A stretch of DNA of 64,000 bases from Streptomyces sp. FIT100 (GTDB lineage Bacteria > Actinomycetota > Actinomycetes > Streptomycetales > Streptomycetaceae). The stretch spans positions 7,101,526 through 7,165,525 of the forward strand of contig NZ_CP075715.1 of the NCBI RefSeq assembly GCF_024584805.1. Direction: 5' to 3'. Below, in pieces: positions 38,271-47,472 of this stretch. Under the pieces are notes generated by a model. The model was not told the DNA's origin and did no database searches. It was given only the letters and a program-made list of their open reading frames with translations. The position numbers and the translations under genes are program-made. The stretch's first letter is position 1. Every line of letters starts with the position of its first letter.

Positions 38271-39284
38271 ATGGACAGACGGAGCTTCAACCGGCGCCTG
38301 CTCGCGGGAGGCGCGGCCGCCGCGGCCGGCGCGACATCGTTGTCGTTCGCCGCCGCCCCTGATGCGACCTCCGCCACGTCCGCCGCGGCCGAGGACGTCC
38401 CGAAGACCGCCCCGGCCGGCGGCGCCGTACGCCATCTCAAGCTGTACGCCGAGAAACTGGCCGACGGTCAGATGGGCTACGGACTGGAGAAGGGCAAGGC
38501 GGCCATCCCCGGGCCGATGATCGAGCTGATCGAAGGCGACACGCTGCACATCGAGTTCGAGAACACCATGGACGTGCCCGCCAGCCTCCATGTCCACGGT
38601 GTCGACTACGACATCGCGAGCGACGGCACCAAACTGAGCCGCAGCCATGTGGAGCCGGGCGGCACCCGCACGTACACCTGGCGCACCCACACCCCGGGCA
38701 AGCGCAAGGACGGCACCTGGCGGCCGGGCAGCGCGGGCTACTGGCACTACCACGACCACGTCGTGGGCACCGACCACGGGACGGGCGGGATCCGCAAGGG
38801 GCTCTACGGCCCCGTGGTGGTGCGCAGGAAGGGCGACATCCTCCCGGACAAGCAGTTCACGATCGTCTTCAACGACATGACGATCAACAACAGACCGGCC
38901 CACCAGGGGCCGGACTTCCAGGCCACGGTGGGCGAGCGGGTGGAGATCGTCATGATCACCCACGGCGAGTACTACCACACCTTCCATATGCACGGTCACC
39001 GCTGGGCCGACAACAGGACGGGCCTGCTCACCGGCCCTGACGACCCCTCACGCGTCATCGACAACAAGATCACCGGCCCGGCCGACTCCTTCGGCTTCCA
39101 GATCATCGCGGGCGAGCACGTGGGCGCCGGCGCCTGGATGTACCACTGCCATGTGCAGAGCCACTCGGACATGGGCATGGCCGGGCTCTTCCTGGTGGCG
39201 AAACCGGACGGCACGATCCCCGGGTACGAACCGCACCACCCCGCGGCGGAGGCCGAAGGGGCCGCCGGGGAGCACGAGCACTGA
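38271..39284 (+). CDS. Two-domain small laccase (multicopper oxidase, SLAC type)
   Basis: 337 residues from ATG 38271. It has the same length and order as Streptomyces small laccase (SCO6712 in S. coelicolor, from memory). A Tat-like start with 'DRRSFNRRLL' is followed by two cupredoxin domains. Copper sites: 'SLHVHG' and 'WHYHDHV' in domain 1, 'YYHTFHMHGH' and 'WMYHCHVQSHSDMGM' in domain 2. It oxidises phenols with oxygen outside the cell and works as a trimer in this family. It lies divergent from the dehydrogenase gene, about 190 bp away. Confidence 0.95.
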   Translation: MDRRSFNRRLLAGGAAAAAGATSLSFAAAPDATSATSAAAEDVPKTAPAGGAVRHLKLYAEKLADGQMGYGLEKGKAAIPGPMIELIEGDTLHIEFENTMDVPASLHVHGVDYDIASDGTKLSRSHVEPGGTRTYTWRTHTPGKRKDGTWRPGSAGYWHYHDHVVGTDHGTGGIRKGLYGPVVVRRKGDILPDKQFTIVFNDMTINNRPAHQGPDFQATVGERVEIVMITHGEYYHTFHMHGHRWADNRTGLLTGPDDPSRVIDNKITGPADSFGFQIIAGEHVGAGAWMYHCHVQSHSDMGMAGLFLVAKPDGTIPGYEPHHPAAEAEGAAGEHEH

Positions 39285-39335
39285 CGGACCGCTCGGAGCG
39301 GACCCTCGCCCGGGCCACCTCGGTGAGAGGCCCGC

Positions 39336-39839
39336 TCAGCGGTCGAAGTTCTCCCGGCACAGGCTGGTGAGCGAGGGATCCGCGAGGCCCCGGGAGTCGT
39401 TGCAGAGCCTGCCCATGTCGTAGTGGGGACGGGGGCGCACCGGCGGGCGTACGCCGGTGTCCGGTCGCGTCGCACGGGGCGGCCGGGGCTTCGGCGGGGT
39501 CTGGCGGGCCGGGGGCCCGGCCTGTACGTCGTCACGGCGCGGCGGCACGGGACGGGGCCGGGCACCGTCGCGGGGAGCCGGCGCGGCAGGCGTCGCGGAG
39601 CTCGCGCCGTCGGACTTCGCGCCGTCGGACTTCGCCAGCTCCGCCCGCGCCGATGCCTGCCCCGGAGCCGGCGCGGTCGCGGGCGGTGCGAGCGGCGACG
39701 CGGAGGCTTCGCCGGCCGGGGTGAGCCCGGGCGGTGGAGCGGCCGGCTCCCGGGCACCGGAACCGTGACCGGACACGGAGACACAGCCGGTGGCGGCGAG
39801 CAGGGCGAGCAGAGCGACGGGCATGATCCGGAGGCGCAT
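39336..39839 (-). CDS. Small Pro/Ala-rich lipoprotein
   Basis: 167 residues from ATG 39839 with AGGGTGG upstream. Lipobox 'LLAATGC', then about 110 residues of Ala/Pro/Ser-rich linker with Arg/Pro blocks, and a short end with two cysteines ('LCNDSRGLADPSLTSLC'). It is surface-anchored; function unknown. It converges on the laccase gene. Confidence 0.7.
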   Translation of the reverse strand: MRLRIMPVALLALLAATGCVSVSGHGSGAREPAAPPPGLTPAGEASASPLAPPATAPAPGQASARAELAKSDGAKSDGASSATPAAPAPRDGARPRPVPPRRDDVQAGPPARQTPPKPRPPRATRPDTGVRPPVRPRPHYDMGRLCNDSRGLADPSLTSLCRENFDR

Positions 39840-40013
39840 CCGCCCACCCTGCCGCAGGGACGGCGCGGCACGGTAGCGGCTCCCGGCGGGTCCACCATGA
39901 CGAGTGACCGGGCGGACCGCGGGCGACGGCGGAAATCGGATGGACAACCCGCGCCGCGGACCGGTGTGATGAGCGACGTCGTTCACATCGGCGTTCCTGA
40001 CGGGGAGTTGCTG

Positions 40014-41138
40014 ATGTCGACAGGCGGTGACGACGAAGTCGCCATCGACGAGGAGCTGGTGCGCCGGCTGCTCGACGCGCAGTTCCCCCACTGGTCGGAC
40101 CTGCCCATCGCGTCGGTGCCGGTCTCCGGCATGGACAACGCGACGTTCCGGCTGGGCGACCGCCTGTCCGTACGGCTGCCGCGCTTCCCCCGGTGGGCCG
40201 GCCAGGTCGAGCGCGAGCACGAGCACGAGTGGCTGCCCCGGCTCGCCCCGTGTCTGCCGCTCCCCATGTCCAGGCCGGTCGCGATGGGCGGCCCCGGAGA
40301 GGGCTATCCCTTCCCCTGGTCGGTCTGCCGCTGGCTGGAAGGCGAGCCCGCGACGGCCAAGAGCCTGGCCGATCCGCTCGCCACGGCGACCGAGCTCGCC
40401 GGGTTCATCACCGCCCTCCAGGCGATCGACGCCACCGGCGGGCCCGACCCCCGATGGAGCAACGCGTTCCGCGGCGTGCCCCTGGGGGACGAGTGCGACT
40501 CGCCGGCTTCCGAGGCCCGCGTACGCCCCAGGATCGAGGCGCTGCGCCGGGCGGGTCTAGGGGGTGTCCGGTGGATCATGCTGGGCTCGCGGCGTCATGC
40601 CACTCCGTCTCCCGCGTTGTCGTCGGTCGCCAACTCCCCCGTAGCCCTCCGGGCACGGGAGGGGCCCCCACCGCGTTGTCTCTCTCCTCCGCCTTGGATC
40701 CGAAGCCCCATGACGCCGCTCCCTGATCCAGCCTGATCCACCGGACACCCCCTTGCCGACGCCGATGCCGTGACCGCCGTGTGGGAGGAGGCCCTCGCGG
40801 CTCCCGCGTCGGACGGACCACCCGTGTGGATCCACGGCGACCTCACGACCGGCAATCTGCCGGCGGTCGACGGCCGGCTGAGCGCGGTCATCGACTTCGG
40901 GACCCTGGCGGTCGCGGACCCCGCGGTCGATCTGCTGCCCGCGTGGACGTTCCTGCCCGCCGAGGCCCGCGGCGTCTTCCGCGAGGCGCTCGGCGTGGAC
41001 GACGCGACCTGGGCGCGGGGCCGCGGCTGGGCGCTGGCCGGCTCCCTGCCCGTACCCGACGACCCCTTCTTCGCCGCCGACCCGGCACGCGTGACCACGG
41101 CACCGGACCGCCTCGATCAGCTCGTCGCCGACCTCTGA
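40014..41138 (+). pseudogene. APH-family kinase gene interrupted by a MITE
   Basis: The frame from ATG 40014 (GGGGAG upstream) reads as an aminoglycoside-phosphotransferase-fold kinase up to '...EALRRAGL' at 40559. It resumes in the same frame after 40752 with 'LADADAVTAVWEEALA', 'VWIHGDLTTGNLPAVDG' (catalytic HGD..N) and 'AVIDFGTLAVADPAVDLLP' (metal-binding DFG). The 195 bp between are a MITE plus a 4-bp target copy and bring an in-frame TGA at 40734. Removing them restores a full-length ~309-residue kinase. Its substrate is unknown; relatives phosphorylate aminoglycosides or small alcohols. Confidence 0.88.
40557..40755. mobile_element. MITE-like element, 191 bp, inserted in the APH-family gene
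   Basis: Terminal inverted repeats GGGGTGTCCGGTGGATCA (from 40561) and its complement (ending 40751) enclose non-coding DNA. The flanks are CTAG (40557-40560) and CTTG (40752-40755), a 4-bp YTAR-like target copy with one mismatch. The same target type as the element at 6326-6500, but different ends. Confidence 0.85.
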
Positions 41139-41322
41139 ACCCGCCGGCGGAGCCGCCCGACGAGTCGCGGCCGACGAGTCGCGGCCGACGAGCCGCGCCC
41201 GAGGAGCCGCGCCCGAGGAGTCCGCGGTGCGTGCGGACACCCACGCGGCACGACCGGCACTGCGTGCGGCGGGGCGCGATCGGTAGCAGACTCGGGAGAA
41301 ACCGAGGAAAGGGCGACGTACC

Positions 41323-42126
41323 GTGCTCACCACCCGCTATGTCACAGGCTCCCCGAACTGGATCGATCTCGGCACCCCCGACATCGAGGGCGCGAGCGCC
41401 TTCTACGGCGGTCTCTTCGAGTGGACCTTCCAGTCCGCCGGCCCGCAGGCGGGCGGCTACGGGATGTTCCAGCTCGGCGGGCGCACCGTGGCCGCGGGCA
41501 TGACCGTACCCCCGGAGCAGGGGCCCGCCGCCTGGAACCTCTACTTCCAGTCGCCCGACGCAGCCGCCACCGCCCAGCGGGTCAGGGACGGCGGTGGCAG
41601 CGTCTCCGCCGAGCCGATGGACGTCTTCGACGCGGGCCGCATGGCGGTCTTCGCCGACCCCGCGGGCGTGGCCTTCTCCACCTGGCAGCCGGGCACCAAC
41701 AAGGGCCTGGACGTGGTGAACGGCGTGGGCACGCTGCGCTGGGCCGAGCTCTACACCCCCGACACCCAGGCCGCGTTCGCCTTCTACCGCTCGGTCTTCG
41801 GCTGGGAGGAGTACGGCATCCCGATCCCGGGCGGTGACACGTACACCACGGTCAACCCCCATGGCGCGGGCCCCGAAGGCATGTTCGCCGGCCTCGTCCC
41901 GCTGGAGACCGACCCGGCGGAAGCGGCCGACGGCCCCTACTGGCTCCCGTACTTCGAAGTCGCCGACACGGACGCAACCGTTGCGCGCGCCGAGGAGCTC
42001 GGCGGTAAGGTCCGCCTGGCGCCGCTCGACCTGGAGGACGTCGGCCGCATCGCGAAGCTCGCGGACCCGTACGGGGCGCGCTTCGCGGTCATGAAGAGCG
42101 AGCCGAGCGAGGGGCAGGCGTGTTGA
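41323..42126 (+). CDS. Two-domain VOC (glyoxalase/bleomycin-resistance fold) protein
   Basis: 267 residues from GTG 41323. Two VOC repeats: 'PNWIDLGTPDIEGASAFYGG..FEW' at the start and 'LRWAELYTPDTQAAFAFYRS..FGW' from about residue 138. The substrate is unknown; relatives act as hydroxylase-like or metal-dependent isomerase proteins. The upstream gap (41139-41322) contains tandem CGACGAGTCGCGGC-like units. Confidence 0.85.
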   Translation: MLTTRYVTGSPNWIDLGTPDIEGASAFYGGLFEWTFQSAGPQAGGYGMFQLGGRTVAAGMTVPPEQGPAAWNLYFQSPDAAATAQRVRDGGGSVSAEPMDVFDAGRMAVFADPAGVAFSTWQPGTNKGLDVVNGVGTLRWAELYTPDTQAAFAFYRSVFGWEEYGIPIPGGDTYTTVNPHGAGPEGMFAGLVPLETDPAEAADGPYWLPYFEVADTDATVARAEELGGKVRLAPLDLEDVGRIAKLADPYGARFAVMKSEPSEGQAC

Positions 42127-42172
42127 TCGCTCGTTGACGCGGCGTTTATCGGCGACGGGCAACGTGTCGGGC

Positions 42173-42445
42173 ATGCCGATCAACACGACCACGGTGTCCG
42201 CCACGCCCGACGAAGAGTTCTCCTGGCAGGAGAACGCCCTCTGCGCGCAGGTCGGCCCTGAGTTCTTCTTCCCCGCTCCCGGCTCCTCGACCCGCGAGGC
42301 CAAGCAGTTGTGCCGCGCGTGCGAGGGGCGGGTGGCATGCCTGGAGTACGCGCTGGCGAACGACGAGCGGTTCGGGGTGTGGGGCGGGATGTCGGAGAAG
42401 GAACGCGGCAGGCTACGGCGCGGCGCGCACCAGCGGCGCGGATGA
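42173..42445 (+). CDS. WhiB-like iron-sulfur regulator
   Basis: 90 residues from ATG 42173. Four cysteines in the WhiB pattern: one in 'ENALCAQV' and then 'LCRACEGRVACLEY' (C-x2-C-x5-C), then 'GVWGGMSEKERGRLRR', the sigma-contacting turn and basic DNA-binding end. It binds a [4Fe-4S] cluster and partners the principal sigma factor. Confidence 0.92.
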   Translation: MPINTTTVSATPDEEFSWQENALCAQVGPEFFFPAPGSSTREAKQLCRACEGRVACLEYALANDERFGVWGGMSEKERGRLRRGAHQRRG

Positions 42446-42616
42446 CGGCACGGCCGTCGCGTAGGCGGCCCCGGCCGAGGCACGGCATCGCCTTCGCCAT
42501 CACCGTCGCGAACCGCACGTGCGCCTCCAGCGGCAGCTCCGCCATCTGCACCGCGGGCAAGGCGGCCACCGCCGAGTGGACGGACCTGGCCGTCCGGCTC
42601 TTCGCGGGCCGGTGGC

Positions 42617-43543
42617 TCAGCCTGCCGGGATGCGGAACGTCTCCCCGTACATCCGCCACTCCAGCGGAGCCGACAGCTCCATGTTGCCGTCGCGCAGGAA
42701 CACCCGCTGCGCGGTGTCGATACGGGACGTGTCGCGCTGCGCGGTGGTGAGCCTGGCCCTGATCGCGGCCCTGCCCTCGTCCAGGAAGGCGTTGAGGTAC
42801 GCCGTCTCGTCGCCGCCCTCCGCGGCGGTGCGCGCCTTCTTCATCGCCGCCTGCCGGATGCCGTAGAAGCCGTCCGCCTCCAGACCGGGGCCGTGCAGCA
42901 CCATCGCGTCGTAGTAGACGAACTGGCCCAGCGTGCCGAGGCCGTCCATCTTCGCGAGCCGGACGGCCGGGTCGAAGTAGAGGCGGTCGCGGGTCTCGTC
43001 CTGAGCCTTGCGGAAGGCCGGGTCCTGCGCCTCGCGTGCCCAGGCGTCGGTGAAGCCGGGATCGAGGCCCTCGTGCGCGTCGGTGCCGTCGACCTCGCGG
43101 AGGGCGGGGAGGTAGCGGGCGAGGCCGTTGTCCGGGTGCGCGGCGGTGTACGCCTCGACGAGTTGCAGCATGTCGTTCGTGCCGGAGCAGAAGCCGATGA
43201 TCCCCGCGGTGTACCCGTTGCCGTCGCCGAGGTCGGTGATGGCGCCGTAGCGGCTGCGCCAGTCGAGCGTCGAATGGTCCGCGCTGGCCACGAGCCGCGC
43301 CGCGATCTCCTTCTTGCCGGGCGCCGCGAGGCCCGGCGGCAGCTTCGCTATCCGGGCCTCCAGCGCCTTCTGCTCGGCCGCCGAGCCCGACTCCAGCGGG
43401 TTCGGCGCGCCGCTCGGCCGCTGGGCCGCCGGGTACGGCCGGTCGGCGAGCGGAACGTCCGGATCGCCGACCGCGCCGATGACGAAGGACACGGCTGCGG
43501 CGGCCGGGACGGCGACGAGGAGGACACGGGTCACAGGCTTCAC
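42617..43543 (-). CDS. GH46 chitosanase with an unusual catalytic position
   Basis: 308 residues from GTG 43543; signal peptide at the start. The family core is clear: 'STLDWRSRYGAITDLGDGNG', 'YTAGIIGFCSGTNDML', 'ERDRLYF'-like region and 'QFVYYDAMVLHGPG'. It would cut chitosan outside the cell. In the Streptomyces N174 enzyme the general acid is Glu22 in 'SAENSSLDW'; here the same position is Asp ('SADHSTLDW', codon GAC). The second catalytic Asp in 'GDG' is kept. The Shine-Dalgarno site is weak. Confidence 0.9.
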   Translation of the reverse strand: MKPVTRVLLVAVPAAAAVSFVIGAVGDPDVPLADRPYPAAQRPSGAPNPLESGSAAEQKALEARIAKLPPGLAAPGKKEIAARLVASADHSTLDWRSRYGAITDLGDGNGYTAGIIGFCSGTNDMLQLVEAYTAAHPDNGLARYLPALREVDGTDAHEGLDPGFTDAWAREAQDPAFRKAQDETRDRLYFDPAVRLAKMDGLGTLGQFVYYDAMVLHGPGLEADGFYGIRQAAMKKARTAAEGGDETAYLNAFLDEGRAAIRARLTTAQRDTSRIDTAQRVFLRDGNMELSAPLEWRMYGETFRIPAG

Positions 43544-43803
43544 GCGGCACAGCGTACGGTCCGCCTCCACCTGCGAGAACGCCCCGTCCTCGGAAAGTTC
43601 CCGCAGCGACGGCGGCCCGGCGCCGGGGGAGCGCCGCCCGTGCGCCGGTGGATCCGTGACGGCACCCCAGGCCCCTGCGCGCCGGGCGCCCCGGACACAC
43701 GTCCCGGTCCGCACCCCCGGCCATCGCCCGCCGGCCATCGCCCGCCGTCCCGCGCCCACCCGGCCGCACGCGACCGGGTCCGCGCTCGTGCGTCAACCGG
43801 CCG

Positions 43804-44778
43804 TCAGCCGGCCGCGCGGGCCGCCATCCTGGCCTTGCGGGCCGCGAGCTTCTCGTCGAACTTGCTGGCTTCGGAGTCCAGCCCGCCCATGTACAGGCCC
43901 AGTTCCTCCTGCGCCTTGGCGCCCTCGGGGCCGAGCCCGTCGATGTCCATGACCTTCAGGAAGCGCAGCACCGGCTGGAGCACGTCGTCGTGGTGGATGC
44001 GCATGTTGTAGATCTCGCCGATCGCCATCTGCGCGGCCGCACGCTCGAAGCCCGGCATGCCGTGCCCCGGCATACGGAAGTTGACCACGACGTCGCGCAC
44101 GGCCTGCATCGTCAGATCAGGGGCGAGCTCGAACGCCGCGCCCAGCAGGTTCCGGTAGAAGACCATGTGCAGGTTCTCGTCCGTGGCGATCCGCGACAGC
44201 ATCCGGTCGCAGACCGGGTCGCCCGACTGGTGGCCGGTGTTGCGGTGCGAGATGCGCGTCGCCAGCTCCTGGAAGGCGACGTACGCCACGGAGTGCAGCA
44301 TCGAGTGGCGGTTGTCGGACTCGAACCCCTCCGACATGTGCGACATCCGGAACTGCTCCAGCTTGTCCGGGTCGACCGCGCGCGAGGCGAGGAGGTAGTC
44401 GCGCATGACGATGCCGTGCCGGCCCTCCTCCGCCGTCCAGCGGTGCACCCACGTGCCCCAGGCGCCGTCGCGGCCGAAGAGCGTGGCGATCTCGTGGTGG
44501 TAGCTCGGCAGGTTGTCCTCGGTGAGCAGGTTCACGACGAGGGCGATCTTGCCGATGTCGGTGACCTTGGACTGGCCGGGCTCCCAGGGCTCGCCGTCCT
44601 CGAAGAAGCCCGGGAAGTTCCGCCCGTCGGTCCACGGCACGTACTCGTGCGGCATCCAGTCCTTGACGACCTTGAGGTGCCGGTTGAGCTCCTTCTCCAC
44701 CACCTCTTCCAGCGCGTACAGCAGCCGGGCGTCGGTCCACGCTTCCGAACTGCCGAGGTGGGGAGAGGTGATCGTCAC
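43804..44778 (-). CDS. desA: Acyl-ACP desaturase (DesA type, diiron)
   Basis: 324 residues from ATG 44778. Ferritin-like diiron fold with two E/D-E-x-x-H motifs: 'TAEEGRHGIV' (about residue 117) and 'ATDENLHMVF' (about 198). It introduces a double bond into acyl chains to keep membranes fluid, using oxygen and ferredoxin. A 31-bp palindrome lies about 95 bp upstream of the start. Confidence 0.92.
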   Translation of the reverse strand: MTITSPHLGSSEAWTDARLLYALEEVVEKELNRHLKVVKDWMPHEYVPWTDGRNFPGFFEDGEPWEPGQSKVTDIGKIALVVNLLTEDNLPSYHHEIATLFGRDGAWGTWVHRWTAEEGRHGIVMRDYLLASRAVDPDKLEQFRMSHMSEGFESDNRHSMLHSVAYVAFQELATRISHRNTGHQSGDPVCDRMLSRIATDENLHMVFYRNLLGAAFELAPDLTMQAVRDVVVNFRMPGHGMPGFERAAAQMAIGEIYNMRIHHDDVLQPVLRFLKVMDIDGLGPEGAKAQEELGLYMGGLDSEASKFDEKLAARKARMAARAAG

Positions 44779-44871
44779 GGGTGCTCCTGGGGGACGCGGA
44801 GAAGTGTCAGGGACGCATGCAGTGCTGAAGCCGTGGGCAACCCGCCCGACGGTGCCGGGGAAGGCGGGCTA

Positions 44872-44902
44872 CCTACGGCTTCGTAGGTTACGAAACCGTA
44901 GG
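44872..44902. promoter_or_regulatory. 31-bp palindromic operator at the desA promoter
   Basis: Arms CCTACGGCTTCGTA and TACGAAACCGTAGG around GGT, with one mismatch in 14 pairs. The minus strand reads TTTAAC, 16 bases, TACGAA across it, a plausible -35/-10, so a bound protein would block the promoter. The size suits a TetR-type (DesT/FasR-like) dimer pair. Confidence 0.7.
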
Positions 44903-44960
44903 TTAAAGGTCCGGTAAGCCATGGGCCAAGCCGGGCACTGTTATGTCCCCGTACGTTCTG

Positions 44961-45737
44961 CTATGCCTGCAGGTCCCGCAGGCGCACCGAGAGACATGTC
45001 ACGCAGCCTTCGAGCTTCTCGAACTCACTGATGTCCACCTGAACCGGGTCATAGCCCAGGTCCGCGAACAGCTCCGCCGTCTTCGGCGCGCTCGCCGCCA
45101 TCAGCAGTTTCCCGCCGCCGAGCAGCACCACGTGCGCACCCGGCTCCTCCGGCACCGGCAGGAACCGAGGGAAGAGCGAGGGCCGCTCCACCAGCGGTCC
45201 GTACCCGATCACCGTCCCGTCCGGCAGCGCCGTCACCGCGGACTTCAGATGGAGCACCTTCGACACGGGTACGGGGACGACACGCGCCCCGAGCGGCTCG
45301 AAGGCCGCCCTGAGCTGCTGGACGCCCGCGGCGTTGGTCCGCCCGCCCCGGCCCACGTACACCGTGTCGCCGATCTTGAGCACATCGCCGCCTTCGAGGG
45401 TGCCCGGCGGCCACACCCAGTTGACGGAGCAGCCGAGCCGGGCCAGCGTCTCCTCGACGGCCGTCGTCTCCGGCCTGCGGGACTCCGCCCCGGGCCGGCT
45501 GATCAGCGCCACGTTCCGGAACATCACGACCGTGTCCTCGACGAAGACGCCGTCCGGGCAGTCGTCGGCCGGCGTGGTCTCCACGGTCTCCCAGCCGTGC
45601 TCGCGCAGGGCCGCCACGTACGCCTCCCACTGCGCGAGCGCCGCCGCCGCATCGACGGGGCGGCGCTCGACATGGGTGACCAGGCCCTCGGCCAGACGTG
45701 GGCTCGGGCGGCGGACGAGGGCTTTTCTGCTCGGCAC
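44961..45737 (-). CDS. ddaH: Dimethylarginine dimethylaminohydrolase
   Basis: 258 residues from GTG 45737, directly behind AGGAGGA; an ATG at 45773 is less likely. Amidinotransferase fold with 'PDGVFVEDTVVMF', 'LEGGDVLKIG', the catalytic His in 'KVLHLKSAVT' and catalytic Cys in 'LEGCVTCLSVRL'. It splits methylated arginines to citrulline and methylamines. Length matches the family. Confidence 0.9.
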   Translation of the reverse strand: MPSRKALVRRPSPRLAEGLVTHVERRPVDAAAALAQWEAYVAALREHGWETVETTPADDCPDGVFVEDTVVMFRNVALISRPGAESRRPETTAVEETLARLGCSVNWVWPPGTLEGGDVLKIGDTVYVGRGGRTNAAGVQQLRAAFEPLGARVVPVPVSKVLHLKSAVTALPDGTVIGYGPLVERPSLFPRFLPVPEEPGAHVVLLGGGKLLMAASAPKTAELFADLGYDPVQVDISEFEKLEGCVTCLSVRLRDLQA

Positions 45738-45834
45738 GATTCCTCCTGGGAGGTTCGGGGGTGACGGCGCCATGATGAGCGCCGTCTACCCGGTGCCGTA
45801 AGGACCCACTCGGGGGCGAGCGGGCCGCCGCCGG

Positions 45835-47472
45835 TCATTCGGCCGCCTGCGCACCCACCTCCTCGGGCGTCGTCGGCCGCAGCTCGCCGTCGAGCAGCAG
45901 CCAGCGGGTGATCCCGACGGACTCCAGGAACCGCACATCGTGGCTGGCCACGATCAGCGCCCCCTCGTACGCCTCCAGCGCCGTCGTCAGGCTGCGCACG
46001 CTCGCCATGTCCAGGTTGTTGGTCGGCTCGTCCAGCATCAGCAGCTGCGGAGCGGGCTCCGCGAGCAGCAGCGCCGCCAGCGCGGCACGGAAGCGCTCCC
46101 CGCCGGACAGCGTCCCGGCCGGGCGGTCCGCCCGCGCCCCCCTGAACAGGAACCGGGCCAGCCGCGCCCGGATCGCGTTGTCCGTCGCCGCGGGCGCGAA
46201 CCGGGCCACGTTCTCGACCACGCTCAGCTCGTCGTCGAGGACGTCGAGCCGCTGCGGCAGGAAGCGCAACGGAACCTGGGCGTCCACCTCGCCCGCGACC
46301 GGCGCCAGCTCCCCGGCGACCGTACGAAGCAGCGTCGTCTTGCCCGCGCCGTTCCGCCCGACGAGCGCGATCCGCTCCGGTCCGCGGAGCTCGAACTCGC
46401 CCGTGATCCGCGCCCCGTACGCCAGCTCCACGGCGGACAGCCGCAGCACACCGCGGCCCGGATGCACCTTCGTGTACGGCAGCTCGACGCGGATCTCGTC
46501 GTCGTCGCGCACCGCGTCGACCGCCGCGCCGAGCCGCTCCTTCGCCTCGGCCAGCCGCTCGGTGTGCATGGTGCGCTGCTTGCCGGCCGAGACCTGGGCC
46601 TCCCGCTTGCGGGCACCCATCACGATCTTCGGCTCGCGCTTGCTCTCGAACATCTTCTGGCCGTAGCGCTTGCGACGGGCCAGTTTGACCTGGGCGTCGG
46701 CCAGTTCGCGCTTCTGCCGCTGCACATCGGCCTCCGCGACGCGCACCATGCGCTCGGCGGCGTCCTGCTCCACGGCCAGCGCCTGCTCGTAGTCGGAGTA
46801 CGTGCCGCCGTACCAGGTCACCTCGCCGTCGCGCAGATCCGCGATCTGGTCGACCCGCTCCAGCAGTTCGCGGTCGTGGCTGACCACGACCATCACCCCG
46901 GACCAGGCCGCGACGGCGTCGTACAGCCGCTCGCGCGCGTACAGATCGAGGTTGTTGGTCGGCTCGTCGAGCAGCAGCACGTCCGGACGGGCCAGCAGCA
47001 GCGCGGCCAGCCGCAGCAGCACGCACTCGCCGCCCGACATCTCGCCCACGGTCCGGTCGAGGCCGATGTGGCCGAGCCCGAGCTGGTCGAGCGTGGCGCG
47101 GGTGCGCTCCTCCACGTCCCAGTCGTCACCGACCGCCGCGAAGTGCTCCTCGCGGACGTCACCCGCCTCGATGGCGTGCAGCGCGGCCCGGGTCGCGGCG
47201 ACACCGAGCGCCTCGTCGACGCGCAGGCCGGTGTCGAGGACCAGGTTCTGCGGCAGATACCCGACCTCGCCCGCGACCCGCACGGTGCCGTCGCCGGGGG
47301 TGAGCTCGCCCGCGATCAGCCGGAGCAGCGTCGACTTCCCGGCGCCGTTCAGGCCGATGAGGCCGGTCCTGCCGGAGCCGACGGCGAGCTGGAAGCCGTC
47401 GAGGACGGGGGTGCCGTCGGGCCAGGAGAAGGAGAGCGAGGTGCAGGTGATGGAGGTGGGAAAAGTAGACAC
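45835..47472 (-). CDS. ABC-F ATPase (ribosome-protection type)
   Basis: 545 residues from GTG 47472. Two ABC domains with no membrane segments: Walker A 'GLNGAGKST' and 'GRNGAGKTT', signatures 'MSGGECVLLRLAALLLARPD' and 'LSGGERFRAALAALLL', Walker B 'LLLDEPTNNLDL' and 'LMLDEPTNNLDM'. The charged linker between them (about residues 225-310) is the part that reaches the ribosome P-site in this family. Its class, and an attenuator-like leader, suggest a role in antibiotic tolerance; the drug is not known. Confidence 0.9.
   Translation of the reverse strand: MSTFPTSITCTSLSFSWPDGTPVLDGFQLAVGSGRTGLIGLNGAGKSTLLRLIAGELTPGDGTVRVAGEVGYLPQNLVLDTGLRVDEALGVAATRAALHAIEAGDVREEHFAAVGDDWDVEERTRATLDQLGLGHIGLDRTVGEMSGGECVLLRLAALLLARPDVLLLDEPTNNLDLYARERLYDAVAAWSGVMVVVSHDRELLERVDQIADLRDGEVTWYGGTYSDYEQALAVEQDAAERMVRVAEADVQRQKRELADAQVKLARRKRYGQKMFESKREPKIVMGARKREAQVSAGKQRTMHTERLAEAKERLGAAVDAVRDDDEIRVELPYTKVHPGRGVLRLSAVELAYGARITGEFELRGPERIALVGRNGAGKTTLLRTVAGELAPVAGEVDAQVPLRFLPQRLDVLDDELSVVENVARFAPAATDNAIRARLARFLFRGARADRPAGTLSGGERFRAALAALLLAEPAPQLLMLDEPTNNLDMASVRSLTTALEAYEGALIVASHDVRFLESVGITRWLLLDGELRPTTPEEVGAQAAE

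Noticed and set aside
39289..39301. Short CCGCTC-G-GAGCGG palindrome after the laccase as a terminator
   Set aside because: The one-base loop is sterically impossible; only a 4-bp stem could form, too weak to call.
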